A stretch of 64,000 bases of DNA from an uncultured Rhodospirillales bacterium. GTDB taxonomy: Bacteria > Pseudomonadota > Alphaproteobacteria > Acetobacterales > Acetobacteraceae. Numbering within the stretch: position 1 is the stretch's first letter; each line of letters opens with the position of its first letter. The notes under the pieces were generated by a model. That model searched no databases, was not told the origin of the DNA, and saw nothing but the letters and a program-made list of their open reading frames with translations. The DNA lies in NCBI GenBank assembly GCA_903835235.1, contig CAILMF010000070.1, positions 1-64,000 on the forward strand, in the 5' to 3' direction. Both the position numbers and the translations under genes were made by a program. Below are positions 50,146 to 58,671 of this stretch, piece after piece.

Positions 50146-50698
50146 TCTGGTCTTCCTTGGGTGTGAAGCGGGCGCGGAGCGTGGCGCCGGCCCCGGGGCC
50201 GGGGCGGACGCGGACCTGGTCCGGGGTAAGGGGTTGGCCATTGCTGGCCAGCAGGGGCGGGGCGGTCACCTCGCGTCCGGTGGCGCGTTCTTCCAGCAGG
50301 ATCAGCGGGCCGCGCGCATCGGTCATCCAGCGGTCGCCCCAGCGCTTCAGCGCCAGGAAGGCGGGGAAGAAGTCGCGGCCCTTTTCGGTGATGCGATAGC
50401 CCCCCGCGGCGCTGGCGCCGTCAGACCCTGCGGCGCTGGCGCCGTCGGGCGCCGCTGGGCCGGCGCCACCCGCCCCGCGCGCTGGCGGCAGTTTTTCCAG
50501 CACGCCGTGCTGCACCAGGGTGCGCAGCCGGGCGCTGAGGATATTGGGGGCGATGCCGAGGTTGCGCTGGAACTCGTCGAAGCGGGTGGCGCCGTAGAAG
50601 GCTTCCCGCAGCACCAGGATCGACCAGCGTTCGCCCACCACCGCCATGGTGCGGGCGACGGGGCAGCGCATGGTGGCGAAATCGGTGCGGGGCGGCAT
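50138..50698 (-). CDS. HxlR-family transcriptional regulator
   Basis: This protein of about 186 aa has a winged-helix domain with ATMRCPVARTMAVVGERWSI at the N-terminus, LREAFYGATRFDEFQRNLGI and SARLRTLVQHGVLEKLP, which is the HxlR/DUF24 signature including its early Cys. The wing is interrupted by a Gly/Ala/Pro/Asp-rich insert of about 25 residues (DGASAAGSDGASAAGG) encoded by a 24-bp repeat, after which YRITEKGRDFFPAFLALKRW resumes. ATG 50698 is chosen because a large palindrome covers the upstream starts 50707 and 50719. It is co-transcribed with the MATE pump it presumably controls. Confidence 0.85.
   Translation of the reverse strand: MPPRTDFATMRCPVARTMAVVGERWSILVLREAFYGATRFDEFQRNLGIAPNILSARLRTLVQHGVLEKLPPARGAGGAGPAAPDGASAAGSDGASAAGGYRITEKGRDFFPAFLALKRWGDRWMTDARGPLILLEERATGREVTAPPLLASNGQPLTPDQVRVRPGPGAGATLRARFTPKEDQNA
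50406..50453. repeat. 24-bp direct repeat (two units) inside the HxlR gene
   Basis: Units at 50406-50429 and 50430-50453 share GCGGCGCTGGCGCCGTC and differ in the last seven bases. The core CGGCGCTGGCGCCG is a palindrome. The repeat lengthens the loop of the winged-helix domain without breaking the frame. Confidence 0.8.
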
Positions 50699-50699
50699 G

Positions 50700-50738
50700 A
50701 CTTGCATAATGAAAGCCACCGACTTTCAATTTGCAAGT
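50700..50738. promoter_or_regulatory. Large inverted repeat, probable HxlR autoregulatory operator
   Basis: ACTTGCATAATGAAAG (50700-50715) and CTTTCAATTTGCAAGT (50723-50738) are 16-bp arms matching at 14 positions around a 7-bp spacer. It is AT-rich and ends 2 nt before the chosen ATG at 50698. On the minus strand, TTGCAA could be a -35 element. Position and symmetry fit a site for a dimeric HxlR regulator controlling itself and the MATE pump. Confidence 0.65.
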
Positions 50739-50809
50739 ACAAGCTTACCGCCGGGGCAGGGCTCGGCCGCGGTGTGGCCGTGAAGGCTGCCGGACTCGCG
50801 CCGCCGGGT

Positions 50810-51730
50810 TCAGTCCTGCGCGGCCAGGTTCGCCAGGCCCACCAGCGCGGCATCCGGCCGGGTTATCAGCCAGGTCGGGATGGCCGCCAGGTAGGGGCTG
50901 AGCCGGCCCTTGGCCTCGAACCTGGCGCGGAAGGCGGAAGCGGCCAGCGCCGCGGGGATGCGCGGCAGGATGCCGCCGCCGAGGAACACGCCGCCGCGGG
51001 CCCCGTAGGTCAGCGCCACATTGCCGGCGAAGCTGCCGAGCATGGCGCAGAACAGCGCCAACGTGGCGGGCGCGCCAGCGGTGATCTCGGCGGCGGTCAG
51101 GCCGGGGGCGGGCTGGCCGCGCAACTCCGCCAGGGCTTCGTGCAGCGCCACCAGGCCGGGGCCTGAGAGGATGCGCTCGGCCGAGACATGGCCGTGGCGG
51201 CGGCGCAGCAGGGCGATGACGGCGGCTTCCTGGTCATCGTCCGCGGCCAGGCTTGCATGGCCGCCTTCGCCCGGCAGCACGCGGTTGGGTGGCAGGAAGG
51301 CGCCGACGCCAAGCCCGGTGCCGGGGCCCAGCACCGCCAGCGGCGCATTCGGGTCGGCCGGCAGGGCGGGGCCGATGGCGACCAGGTCCGCCGGAGCCAG
51401 CGCCGGCAGCGCCCAGGCCAGGGCCTCGAAGTCGTTCAGCACCCGGGCGCGCGGAATGCCCAGCGTGGCGGTGATGCCGGCGCCACCGAGCCGCCAGCCG
51501 CGATTGGTCAGGGTGACGCTGTTGCCCTGCACCGGCCCGGCCACCGCCAGCAGCGCGCCATCCGGCGGCGTGGCCAGGGACTGGGCGCCGAGGTAGCGGG
51601 CGATGGCGGCCTCGATGCTGGTGAAATCGTCCAGCCGCATCGCCACCAGCGGCGTGGTGGCGCCACCCCGCAGCAGGGTGAAGCGGGCGTTGGTTCCGCC
51701 GATATCGGCCAGCAGCAGGGTTTGGTCCAT
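50810..51730 (-). CDS. glk: Glucokinase (ROK-unrelated, Glk type)
   Basis: This 306-aa sugar kinase of the bacterial Glk family begins LLLADIGGTNARFTLLRGG (ATP phosphate-1 loop). It carries LAVAGPVQGNSVTLTNRGWRL, VLNDFEALAWALP with the catalytic Asp, LAVLGPGTGLGVGAFLP and LPGEGGHASLAADDDQEAAV, where the E-G-G-H segment binds glucose. A later GGVFLGGGILPRI follows. It phosphorylates glucose to glucose 6-phosphate in the cytoplasm. ATG 51730 matches the conserved N-terminus. It is divergent from the enolase-superfamily gene. Confidence 0.93.
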   Translation of the reverse strand: MDQTLLLADIGGTNARFTLLRGGATTPLVAMRLDDFTSIEAAIARYLGAQSLATPPDGALLAVAGPVQGNSVTLTNRGWRLGGAGITATLGIPRARVLNDFEALAWALPALAPADLVAIGPALPADPNAPLAVLGPGTGLGVGAFLPPNRVLPGEGGHASLAADDDQEAAVIALLRRRHGHVSAERILSGPGLVALHEALAELRGQPAPGLTAAEITAGAPATLALFCAMLGSFAGNVALTYGARGGVFLGGGILPRIPAALAASAFRARFEAKGRLSPYLAAIPTWLITRPDAALVGLANLAAQD

Positions 51731-51793
51731 GGCCGCAGGTTGCACGCGGCGGGGCCGCTTGCGAAGGTCGCGGCCAATCACAAGGAACGCCCG

Positions 51794-52903
51794 ATGAAGA
51801 TCACCCATGTCTCGCTGACGCTGTTCGCGTGGGACGGCATTCCGCCCACCAGCTACCACGCCTCCTCGAAGTCGGAGGGCGGGTCCTCCGCGCTCGGCCT
51901 GCTGCGCATTGGCACCGAGAGCGGGCTGGAGGGGCATGCCTTCCTGGGCAGCGCCATGCATACGGCGGTCAATGACGGGCCGGGGCTGATCCGTTTTCTC
52001 AAGCCGGTGCTGATGGGGCGCGACGCGCTGGACCGCGAGGCGATCAATGCGCTGTTATGGCCGTGGTCGCGCATTGTGACGACGCGCGCCATCGGCGCGG
52101 TGGACGTGGCGTTGTGGGATTTGGCCGGCAAGGCGGCGGGGCTGCCGATCCACCGGCTGCTGGGCACCACGCGGCACAGCATTCCCGCCTATGCATCCTC
52201 CGCGCGGCTGCCGAGCGTGGAGGCCTATGCCGAGGAGGCCGCGCAGTTCAAGGCCAATGGCTGGGCCGGCTACAAGATCCACCCGCCGCAGCACCCGCCG
52301 CTGGACATCAAGGTCTGCGAGGCGGTGCGGAAAAGCGTGGGCGACGACTACAACATCATGCTGGATTCAACCTGGGCCTATGACTTCCCGGCGGCGATGA
52401 AGGTGGGCCGCGCCGCCGAGGCGCTCGGCTTCCTGTGGTATGAGGACCCGCTGCACGACCAGGACATCACCAACTACGTCAAGCTGCGGCAGAAGCTGGA
52501 TATTCCGATCATGGCGACGGAATACCCCTGCACGGGCCTGGAGAGCTACGCGCCCTGGATCATGATGCAGGCCACCGACTACCTGCGCGGCGACGTGGCG
52601 GTGAAGGGCGGGATCACCACGCTGATGAAGACCGCGCATCTCGCGGAAGCCTTCCGCATGAATTACGAGGTCCACCATGGCGGGAACTCGTTGAACAACG
52701 TGGCCAACCTGCATGTCTGCTGCGCCATCCGCAACACCACCTTCTTCGAGGTGCTGCTGCCCGATGGCGCGCACAAGTACGGCCTGGTGCAGGACCTGGC
52801 GCCGGATGCGCAGGGGCTGATCCACGCGCCGACCGCGCCGGGGCTGGGCGCGCAGATCGACTTCGAGTTGATCGCGCGGAAGCAGATTGCGGTGCTGGAG
52901 TAG
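51794..52903 (+). CDS. Enolase superfamily enzyme (mandelate racemase / muconate lactonizing-like)
   Basis: This 369-aa protein has the capping domain followed by a TIM barrel. Barrel residues visible are GYKIHPP (K-x-H on strand 2), IMLDSTWAYD (metal Asp), LWYEDPLHDQD (metal Glu), MATEYP (third acid) and NYEVHHGGNSLNNVANLH, where H-H-G-G-N resembles the H/D dyad region of acid-sugar dehydratases. It probably dehydrates or epimerises an aldonic or hydroxy acid; the exact reaction is unknown. AAGGA precedes the ATG by 8 nt. Glucokinase is divergently encoded. Confidence 0.87.
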   Translation: MKITHVSLTLFAWDGIPPTSYHASSKSEGGSSALGLLRIGTESGLEGHAFLGSAMHTAVNDGPGLIRFLKPVLMGRDALDREAINALLWPWSRIVTTRAIGAVDVALWDLAGKAAGLPIHRLLGTTRHSIPAYASSARLPSVEAYAEEAAQFKANGWAGYKIHPPQHPPLDIKVCEAVRKSVGDDYNIMLDSTWAYDFPAAMKVGRAAEALGFLWYEDPLHDQDITNYVKLRQKLDIPIMATEYPCTGLESYAPWIMMQATDYLRGDVAVKGGITTLMKTAHLAEAFRMNYEVHHGGNSLNNVANLHVCCAIRNTTFFEVLLPDGAHKYGLVQDLAPDAQGLIHAPTAPGLGAQIDFELIARKQIAVLE

Positions 52904-52909
52904 GGGGCG

Positions 52910-53248
52910 TCAGGCTTCCCAGTCGCCAATCCCGGACCACGCCTCTTCCAACTCCACCCCGGCATCCGGCAGCAGGTCGTCGATGATCTCGCAGACCGCC
53001 TGCATGGCGGGCAGGCCGTAGGCCGCGTCCAACTCCTCGCCTACCTGGCGCGCGGCGGCCTTGCCGGCGCCAAGGAAGCGGGAAGCGCGGGCGGCATGGG
53101 GTTCAACCCAGCCGCCATTTGCCACCAGCAGGCGCATCACCAGGGCGGTCACGTCGCCCACCGGGGTGCCGTCGTCATCGGCCAGCACGAAGATCCCTTC
53201 GGTTGGCTGGCGCGCCATCAGGTCTTCCACAATCCGGCGCTGGTCCAT
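52910..53248 (-). CDS. Conserved hypothetical protein
   Basis: This 112-aa acidic, soluble protein has no signal. Predicted helices are MDQRRIVEDLMARQP and PAMQAVCEIIDDLLPDAG, with a middle section TALVMRLLVANGGWVEPHAA. Codon use and composition look like a genuine gene. I do not recognise the family. It ends 6 nt from the convergent enolase-superfamily stop, and upstream lies a 103-nt gap before the dehydrogenase gene on the same strand. Confidence 0.65.
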   Translation of the reverse strand: MDQRRIVEDLMARQPTEGIFVLADDDGTPVGDVTALVMRLLVANGGWVEPHAARASRFLGAGKAAARQVGEELDAAYGLPAMQAVCEIIDDLLPDAGVELEEAWSGIGDWEA

Positions 53249-53351
53249 CGGCGGGCTCGTGCGTGCGGGGGCGGTGGGCTTGTGCCTGTCGGTCGCTCAG
53301 GGAACCGTCTGACGGGCACAGGGCTGTTGTTCGCGCGGCTTGCTCAAGACG

Positions 53352-54227
53352 CTAGCGCGTCGGCGTCGGCGGCGTGGTGCTGTAGTCGTAGAAACCGCGG
53401 CCCGACTTGCGGCCGAGCCAGCCGGCCTCGACATACTTCGCCAGCAGCGGGCAGGGGCGGTACTTCGGGTCGCCCAGCCCGTCGTAGAGCACCTTCATCA
53501 CCTCATACAGCGTGTCCAGGCCGACGAAGTCGCACAGCTCCAGCGGCCCCATCGGGTGGTTGGCGCCCAGCTTCATGCCCTCGTCGATGGCGCGCACATC
53601 GCCGACGCCTTCCATCAGCGCGAAGATCGCCTCGTTCAGCATGGGGCAGAGGATGCGGTTGACCACGAAGCCCGGGTAGTCCTGCGCCAGCACCGGCGCC
53701 TTGCCCAGGCGCTCGGCCAGCGCCTTCACGGCGGCATAGGTCGCGTCCTCGGTCGCCAGCCCGCGAATGATTTCTACCAGCTTCATCATCGGCACGGGGT
53801 TGAAGAAGTGCATGCCGATGAAGCGGCCAGGCCGGTCCGTCGCGGCGGCAAGGCGGGTGATCGGGATCGACGACGTGTTGCTGGCCAGGATCGCGTCCGG
53901 CTTCAGCAGCGGGCACAGCGCCTTGAAGATGGCGATCTTCACCGCTTCCTTCTCGGTCGCGGCCTCGATCACCATGTCGCACTCGGCCAGCGGCGCCTGC
54001 TCGGTGGCGGTGGAGATGCGGGCCAGTGCGGCCAGCTTGTCGTCGGCGGAAATCAGGCTGCGGGAAACCTGGCGGTCCAGGTTCTTGGCCACCGTGGCCA
54101 GCGCCTTTTCCAGCGCGGCGGCGTTGACGTCCACCAGGGTGACATCCAGCCCCGAAACGGCCGCGACATGCGCGATGCCATTGCCCATCAGGCCGGCGCC
54201 GATGACGCCGAGTTTTTGAATTGCCAT
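53352..54227 (-). CDS. 3-hydroxybutyryl-CoA dehydrogenase
   Basis: This 291-aa protein is of the PaaH/HbdA type. NAD motif KLGVIGAGLMGNGIAHVAA, strand-2 acid VTLVDVN, VIEAATEKEAVKIAIFKAL, ASNTSSIPITRLA, GRFIGMHFFNPVPMMKLVEI (catalytic His), GFVVNRILCPMLNEAIFALM and DFVGLDTLYEVMKVLYDG are all present, as is the terminal GRKSGRGFYDY. It oxidises (S)-3-hydroxyacyl-CoA in fatty-acid or butanoate metabolism. EtfA and EtfB are encoded directly upstream on the same strand, matching the common etfBA-hbd gene order; a 135-nt gap separates them. Confidence 0.94.
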   Translation of the reverse strand: MAIQKLGVIGAGLMGNGIAHVAAVSGLDVTLVDVNAAALEKALATVAKNLDRQVSRSLISADDKLAALARISTATEQAPLAECDMVIEAATEKEAVKIAIFKALCPLLKPDAILASNTSSIPITRLAAATDRPGRFIGMHFFNPVPMMKLVEIIRGLATEDATYAAVKALAERLGKAPVLAQDYPGFVVNRILCPMLNEAIFALMEGVGDVRAIDEGMKLGANHPMGPLELCDFVGLDTLYEVMKVLYDGLGDPKYRPCPLLAKYVEAGWLGRKSGRGFYDYSTTPPTPTR

Positions 54228-54362
54228 TGGTGGAATCCCCGTGCGGCCGGTGCCGCTGTGCCGCGCTCGCCCGGCGTTCAAACGAAGCGGGGCGGCCCAG
54301 CGGCTGGTCGGGCCAGGTTTCGCAACCCGCCCCGCCCCGCCGCCGAAGCCGCCCCGGTACTG

Positions 54363-55292
54363 CTACTTCTTGTCCAGCTCGGCCGCGAGTTCCGGCATCA
54401 GCTTGAACAGGTCGCCCACCAGGCCGTAATCGGCCACCGAGAAGATCGGCGCCTCCTCGTCCTTGTTGATGGCGACGATGACCTTGCTGTCCTTCATGCC
54501 GGCCAGGTGCTGGATGGCACCCGAGATGCCGACGGCGATGTACAGCTCCGGCGCCACGATCTTGCCGGTCTGACCCACCTGGTGATCGTTCGGCGCGTAG
54601 CCGGCATCGACGGCGGCGCGGGACGCTCCGACGGCGGCGCCCAGCTTGTCGGCGACGGTCTCGATCAGGTGGAAGTTCTCGCTGCTGCCCATGGCGCGGC
54701 CGCCGGAGACGACGATCTTCGCCGCCGTCAGCTCCGGCCGCTCGCTTTTCGCAATTTCGCTGCCCTTGAACACCGAGAGGCCGGGGTCATCGCCGGTCGG
54801 CGCTGCCTCAACGGAAGCGTTGCCACCGGTGGCGGGCGCCGGGTCGAAGCTGGCGGCGCGGACGGTGATGACCTTCTTCGCGTCGGCCGACTTCACCGTG
54901 GCCAGCGCATTGCCGGCATAGATCGGGCGGATGAAGGTATCCGCATCCACCACGCCGGAGATGTCGGAGATCACCTGCACGTCCAGCAGCGCGGCGACGC
55001 GCGGCATGACGTTTTTACCTGCCGCGGAGGCCGGGGCCAGCAGGTGGGAATAGCCCGGCGCCATCGCCACCAGCAGGGCCGAGACCGGCTCGGCCAGGTT
55101 GTTGGCGTAAAGGGCATTGTCGCTGTGCAGCACCTTGGCCACGCCAGCCACCGCCGCCGCGGATTGCGCCGCCGCGGCCGGGCCCAGCACCAACACGGTC
55201 ACGTCACCCAGCTTGCTCGCCGCCGCCACCGCGCTGCGGGTCGGCTGCGTCACCGCGGAACCGTCGTGGTCCGCCAGAACGAGAACGGCCAT
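54363..55292 (-). CDS. etfA: Electron transfer flavoprotein alpha subunit
   Basis: This 309-aa protein is the FAD-binding ETF subunit. The N-terminal domain begins [14 protein letters not shown]. The C-terminal FAD domain has [60 protein letters not shown] and [20 protein letters not shown], the classic signature set. It accepts electrons from acyl-CoA dehydrogenases and delivers them to ETF:quinone oxidoreductase. It starts one base after etfB, so the two subunits are co-translated. Confidence 0.97.
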   Translation of the reverse strand: MAVLVLADHDGSAVTQPTRSAVAAASKLGDVTVLVLGPAAAAQSAAAVAGVAKVLHSDNALYANNLAEPVSALLVAMAPGYSHLLAPASAAGKNVMPRVAALLDVQVISDISGVVDADTFIRPIYAGNALATVKSADAKKVITVRAASFDPAPATGGNASVEAAPTGDDPGLSVFKGSEIAKSERPELTAAKIVVSGGRAMGSSENFHLIETVADKLGAAVGASRAAVDAGYAPNDHQVGQTGKIVAPELYIAVGISGAIQHLAGMKDSKVIVAINKDEEAPIFSVADYGLVGDLFKLMPELAAELDKK

Positions 55293-55293
55293 C

Positions 55294-56043
55294 TCAGATC
55301 ACCTTGGCTTCGTTGCGCAGCTTGTCGACCAGTTCGGCCACCGAGGCGACCTTCTTGCCGGCCTGGCGCGTCGGCGGCTCGGCCACCTTCAGCACGGTCA
55401 GCCGCGGCGTCACGTCCACGCCGAGATCGGCCGGCTTGACGTTCTCGATGGGCTTTTTCCGCGCCTTCATGATGTTCGGCAGCGAGGCATAGCGCGGCTC
55501 GTTCAGGCGAAGATCAGTGGTGACAATGGCCGGCAGCTTCAGCTGGATGCGCTCCAGCCCGCCATCGACTTCGCGCGTCACCAGCAGCCCGCCATCGGCC
55601 GCTTCGATCTTGCTGGCATAGGTGCCCTGGGCCCAACCCAGCAGCGCCGCCAGCATCTGGCCGGTGGCGTTCATGTCGTCGTCGATGGCCTGCTTGCCGA
55701 GGATGACGAGGTCAGGGCTTTCCTTGGCCACCAGCGCCTTGAGCAGCTTGGCGACGGCCAGCGGCTCCAGCACGCCGTCATGCTCCACCAGAATGCCGCG
55801 GTCGGCACCCATGGCCAGCGCGGTGCGGATCTGTTCCGCACAGGCGGCGGGGCCGCAGGAGACCGCGACGATTTCCGTCGCGACGCCCTTTTCCTTGAGC
55901 CGCACAGCTTCCTCGACCCCGATCTCATCGAACGGGTTCATGGACATCTTGACGTTCGCGGTTTCCACACCCGTGCCGTCCGCCTTGACGCGAACCTTCA
56001 CGTTGTAGTCCACCACCCGCTTGACGGGCACGAGCAGCTTCAT
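55294..56043 (-). CDS. etfB: Electron transfer flavoprotein beta subunit
   Basis: This 249-aa protein starts [20 protein letters not shown] and contains [58 protein letters not shown] and the ETF-beta signature around [20 protein letters not shown]. It binds AMP and docks with EtfA. It is the first gene of the etfB-etfA unit; a well-placed promoter is seen about 110 nt upstream. The gap up to the divergent alcohol dehydrogenase-like gene is 265 nt. Confidence 0.97.
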   Translation of the reverse strand: MKLLVPVKRVVDYNVKVRVKADGTGVETANVKMSMNPFDEIGVEEAVRLKEKGVATEIVAVSCGPAACAEQIRTALAMGADRGILVEHDGVLEPLAVAKLLKALVAKESPDLVILGKQAIDDDMNATGQMLAALLGWAQGTYASKIEAADGGLLVTREVDGGLERIQLKLPAIVTTDLRLNEPRYASLPNIMKARKKPIENVKPADLGVDVTPRLTVLKVAEPPTRQAGKKVASVAELVDKLRNEAKVI

Positions 56044-56151
56044 CGTTTCCTGCGTTCTGTTGCCGTGTTTCGGGAGCGCGGATGCGCCGCCGGGAAGAAG
56101 GAGGCGAGGCAGCCCTGACCCGGGCCGCGTCGCACCTGCGAAAACCCGGCG

Positions 56152-56181
56152 CAAAATAGGGCGGGCGGTGCTGGGCTGTCA
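56152..56181 (-). promoter_or_regulatory. Sigma70-type promoter for etfBA
   Basis: On the minus strand TTGACA (56181-56176) matches the -35 consensus exactly, followed after 18 nt by TATTTT (56157-56152), four of six -10 positions. Both AT-rich hexamers stand out in GC-rich intergenic DNA and point toward etfB, leaving a leader of about 100 nt. Confidence 0.6.
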
Positions 56182-56308
56182 AAAGCCTGTCGTCGCGCCG
56201 GGTTCCGCCGGCGGTTTCGTTGCCCGCCCGGCCCGCCTGCTTCGGGGTTGCCTGGGCAAAGCCGGCCGGACGCGGCAAGGTCCGCGCCATCAGAGGAAGC
56301 CCCGCCCC

Positions 56309-57322
56309 ATGCATGCCGTTGCCTATACCGCCTGCCACCCCGCCGACCACGCCGAAGCCTTCCTCGACCTTGAATTGCCAGCGCCAGCGGCGCCCGAGGG
56401 CCACGACCTGCTGGTGGAGGTGCGCGCGGTTTCGGTGAACCCGGTCGATACCAAGCAGCGCCAGGCCAATGACCCCAAGGGCAAGCCCCGCATCCTCGGC
56501 TTCGATGCCGCCGGGGTGGTGCGGGAAGTCGGGCCGGATTGTTCCTTGTTTCGCCCCGGCGACCAGGTGTTCTACGCCGGCCTGATCACCCGCCCCGGCA
56601 GCAATGCCGAGCTGCACCTGGTGGATGAGCGGATCGTCGGCCGCAAGCCGGCCACGCTGGGCTTCGCCGAAGCCGCCGCGCTGCCGCTGACCAGCCTGAC
56701 CGCCGGGGAAGCGCTGTTCGACCGGCTGCGGATCGCCCGCAACAAGGACCCTCGCCCGGGCGAGGCGGTGCTGCTGATCGGCGGCGCCGGCGGCGTGGGG
56801 TCCATGGCCATCCAGCTGGCGCGGCATCTGACCGGTCTGACCGTGCTGGCCACGGCTTCCCGCCCGGAAACGCGGGACTGGTGCCTGAAGCTGGGCGCCC
56901 ACCACGTGCTGGACCACAGCGCCGACCTGCCGGCACAAGTAAAAGCGCTGGGCCTGAGCGTGCCCTACATCTTCAGCATCACCCAGACAGCGCGGCACTG
57001 GGACGCCAGCTGCGCGATCCTGGCGCCCTTCGGGCTGATCTGCGCCATCGACCAGACGCCCGTGCTGGACACCAACAAGCTGAAGGCCAAGGCGGGTGGC
57101 CTGGTGTGGGAGGCGATGTTCGCCCGGGCGCTGTTCCGTACGGCCGATATGGTGGCGCAGCACCACCTGCTGAACGCGGTGGCCGAGCTGGTGGATGCCG
57201 GCGCGGTGCGGACCACTCTGACAGAACACTTCGGCCCGCTGAATGCCGCCAACCTGGCCCGCGCGCATGCCCGGGTGGAAAGCGGCCAGGTCATCGGCAA
57301 GGTGGTGCTGGGCGAGGCATGA
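56309..57322 (+). CDS. Zinc-type alcohol dehydrogenase-like / quinone oxidoreductase family protein
   Basis: This 337-aa MDR-superfamily reductase is of the zinc-lacking type: HDLLVEVRAVSVNPVDTKQR, ILGFDAAGVVREVGPDCSLF, FRPGDQVFYAG, and the NADP-binding VLLIGGAGGVGSMAIQLARHL. It lacks the Cys zinc ligands and the GHE motif of true alcohol dehydrogenases. Enzymes of this subgroup reduce quinones or enones. GAGGAAG lies about 10 nt before the ATG. Its stop overlaps the P450 start (ATGA), so they form a redox pair in one operon with the following glycosyltransferase. Confidence 0.88.
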   Translation: MHAVAYTACHPADHAEAFLDLELPAPAAPEGHDLLVEVRAVSVNPVDTKQRQANDPKGKPRILGFDAAGVVREVGPDCSLFRPGDQVFYAGLITRPGSNAELHLVDERIVGRKPATLGFAEAAALPLTSLTAGEALFDRLRIARNKDPRPGEAVLLIGGAGGVGSMAIQLARHLTGLTVLATASRPETRDWCLKLGAHHVLDHSADLPAQVKALGLSVPYIFSITQTARHWDASCAILAPFGLICAIDQTPVLDTNKLKAKAGGLVWEAMFARALFRTADMVAQHHLLNAVAELVDAGAVRTTLTEHFGPLNAANLARAHARVESGQVIGKVVLGEA

Positions 57323-58671
57323 GCTTCACGCCGCCCTATCCGGACCGGCCGACCGGGCGGCTGCCGCTGCGCGAGCTGCTGCGGCGGTTCCGCGCCAATC
57401 AGTTGGCGGTCTGGACGCCCGGGCATTTCGCCGCGGATTTCTTCACCACGCGAATCTTCCTGCGCGACCTGGTGGTCTGCAACAGCCCGGAGACGGTGCA
57501 GGCCGCCTTCGTGCAGAACCCGGCGGCGCTGGAGCGGAAGTCGCCGCAGATGCGCCATGCGCTGGAGCCGCTGATCGGCGACGGGCTGTTCATCTCGGAT
57601 GGCCTGGTCTGGAAGGAACGCCGGCGGCTGGTGCAGGCGGTCACGCATGTCTCGCGGCTGGACGCGCTGACGCCGGTCATGACCGAGGTGGCAGCGGAAC
57701 GCCAGATGGCCTGGCGGGCCCGTCAGGGCGAGACGCTGGACGTGCTGGCCGAGATGGCGCAGCTGGCCGCCGAGATCATCTGCCGCACCCTGTTCGGCCG
57801 CGCCCTGGGGGCCGAGGCCGCGACCGAGGTGACCGAAGCCTTCAGCCGCTACCAGGCCATGGTCGGGCAGACCGACCTGCCCTCGCTGCTCGGCCTGCCG
57901 AACTGGTGGCCGCGGCTGGGGCGGCGGCGGTTGCGGGCGCAGGTGCGGCGCATCCACGCCGTGGTGGACCGGCTGATCGACGGCGCGCTGGCCGGGGCGG
58001 AGGCTGACTCGCTGATCGGCGCCATGGGCCGGGCCAGGCTGCCCGGCGGCGGCACGTTGCCGCGGGAAGCCCTGCGCAACGAGGCAGCGACCCTGTTCAT
58101 GGCCGGGCACGAGACCACCGCCAATACCCTGGCCTGGGCCTGGTACCTGCTGAGCCAGGACCCCGCTTCGGCGGCGCGGCTGCGGGCGGAGGCGCGGGCG
58201 GTGCTGCAAGGCCGCGCCGCCGGGCATGACGACCTGGCGGCGCTGCCCTTCACCCGCGCGGTGGTGGAGGAGACGCTGCGGCTCTACCCGCCGGTGCCGC
58301 TGCTGGGGCGGGAGGCGCAGGCCGACTTCACCCTGGCCGGGCACCCCGTGCGCAAGGGGGCGCTGGTGCTGGTGGCGCCCTGGCTGCTGCATCGGCACCG
58401 GAAGTATTGGTCGGAACCGGACAGCTTCGTCCCCGCCCGCTTCCTGCCGGACGCGCCACCGCCACCGCGCCATGCCTTCATTCCGTTCAGCCTGGGGCCG
58501 CGGGTCTGCACCGGTGCGGCCTTCGGGCTGGCCGAGGTGATGATCTGCCTGGCCACGCTGGCGCAGGAGTTCACCGCGGTGCTGCCGCCCGGCGCGGAGG
58601 TGCAGCCGCTGTGCCGGCTGACCCTGCGGCCCGGCGAGACGCTGATGATGCGGCTGGACGCGGCGCCGTGA
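57319..58671 (+). CDS. Cytochrome P450
   Basis: This 450-aa soluble P450 has no membrane anchor. I-helix motif FMAGHETTANTL (about 260-271), ExxR in VVEETLRLYPPVPLLGREA (E318, R321), and heme-binding FIPFSLGPRVCTGAAFGLAE with the axial Cys near 397. The F-x-x-G-x-R-x-C-x-G motif is intact. Layout resembles CYP4/CYP102-like fatty-acid hydroxylases; the substrate is not known. It overlaps both neighbours by 4 nt. Being followed by an HpnI-like transferase and facing hpnN hints at a role in lipid or hopanoid modification, which is inference only. Confidence 0.93.
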   Translation: MSFTPPYPDRPTGRLPLRELLRRFRANQLAVWTPGHFAADFFTTRIFLRDLVVCNSPETVQAAFVQNPAALERKSPQMRHALEPLIGDGLFISDGLVWKERRRLVQAVTHVSRLDALTPVMTEVAAERQMAWRARQGETLDVLAEMAQLAAEIICRTLFGRALGAEAATEVTEAFSRYQAMVGQTDLPSLLGLPNWWPRLGRRRLRAQVRRIHAVVDRLIDGALAGAEADSLIGAMGRARLPGGGTLPREALRNEAATLFMAGHETTANTLAWAWYLLSQDPASAARLRAEARAVLQGRAAGHDDLAALPFTRAVVEETLRLYPPVPLLGREAQADFTLAGHPVRKGALVLVAPWLLHRHRKYWSEPDSFVPARFLPDAPPPPRHAFIPFSLGPRVCTGAAFGLAEVMICLATLAQEFTAVLPPGAEVQPLCRLTLRPGETLMMRLDAAP

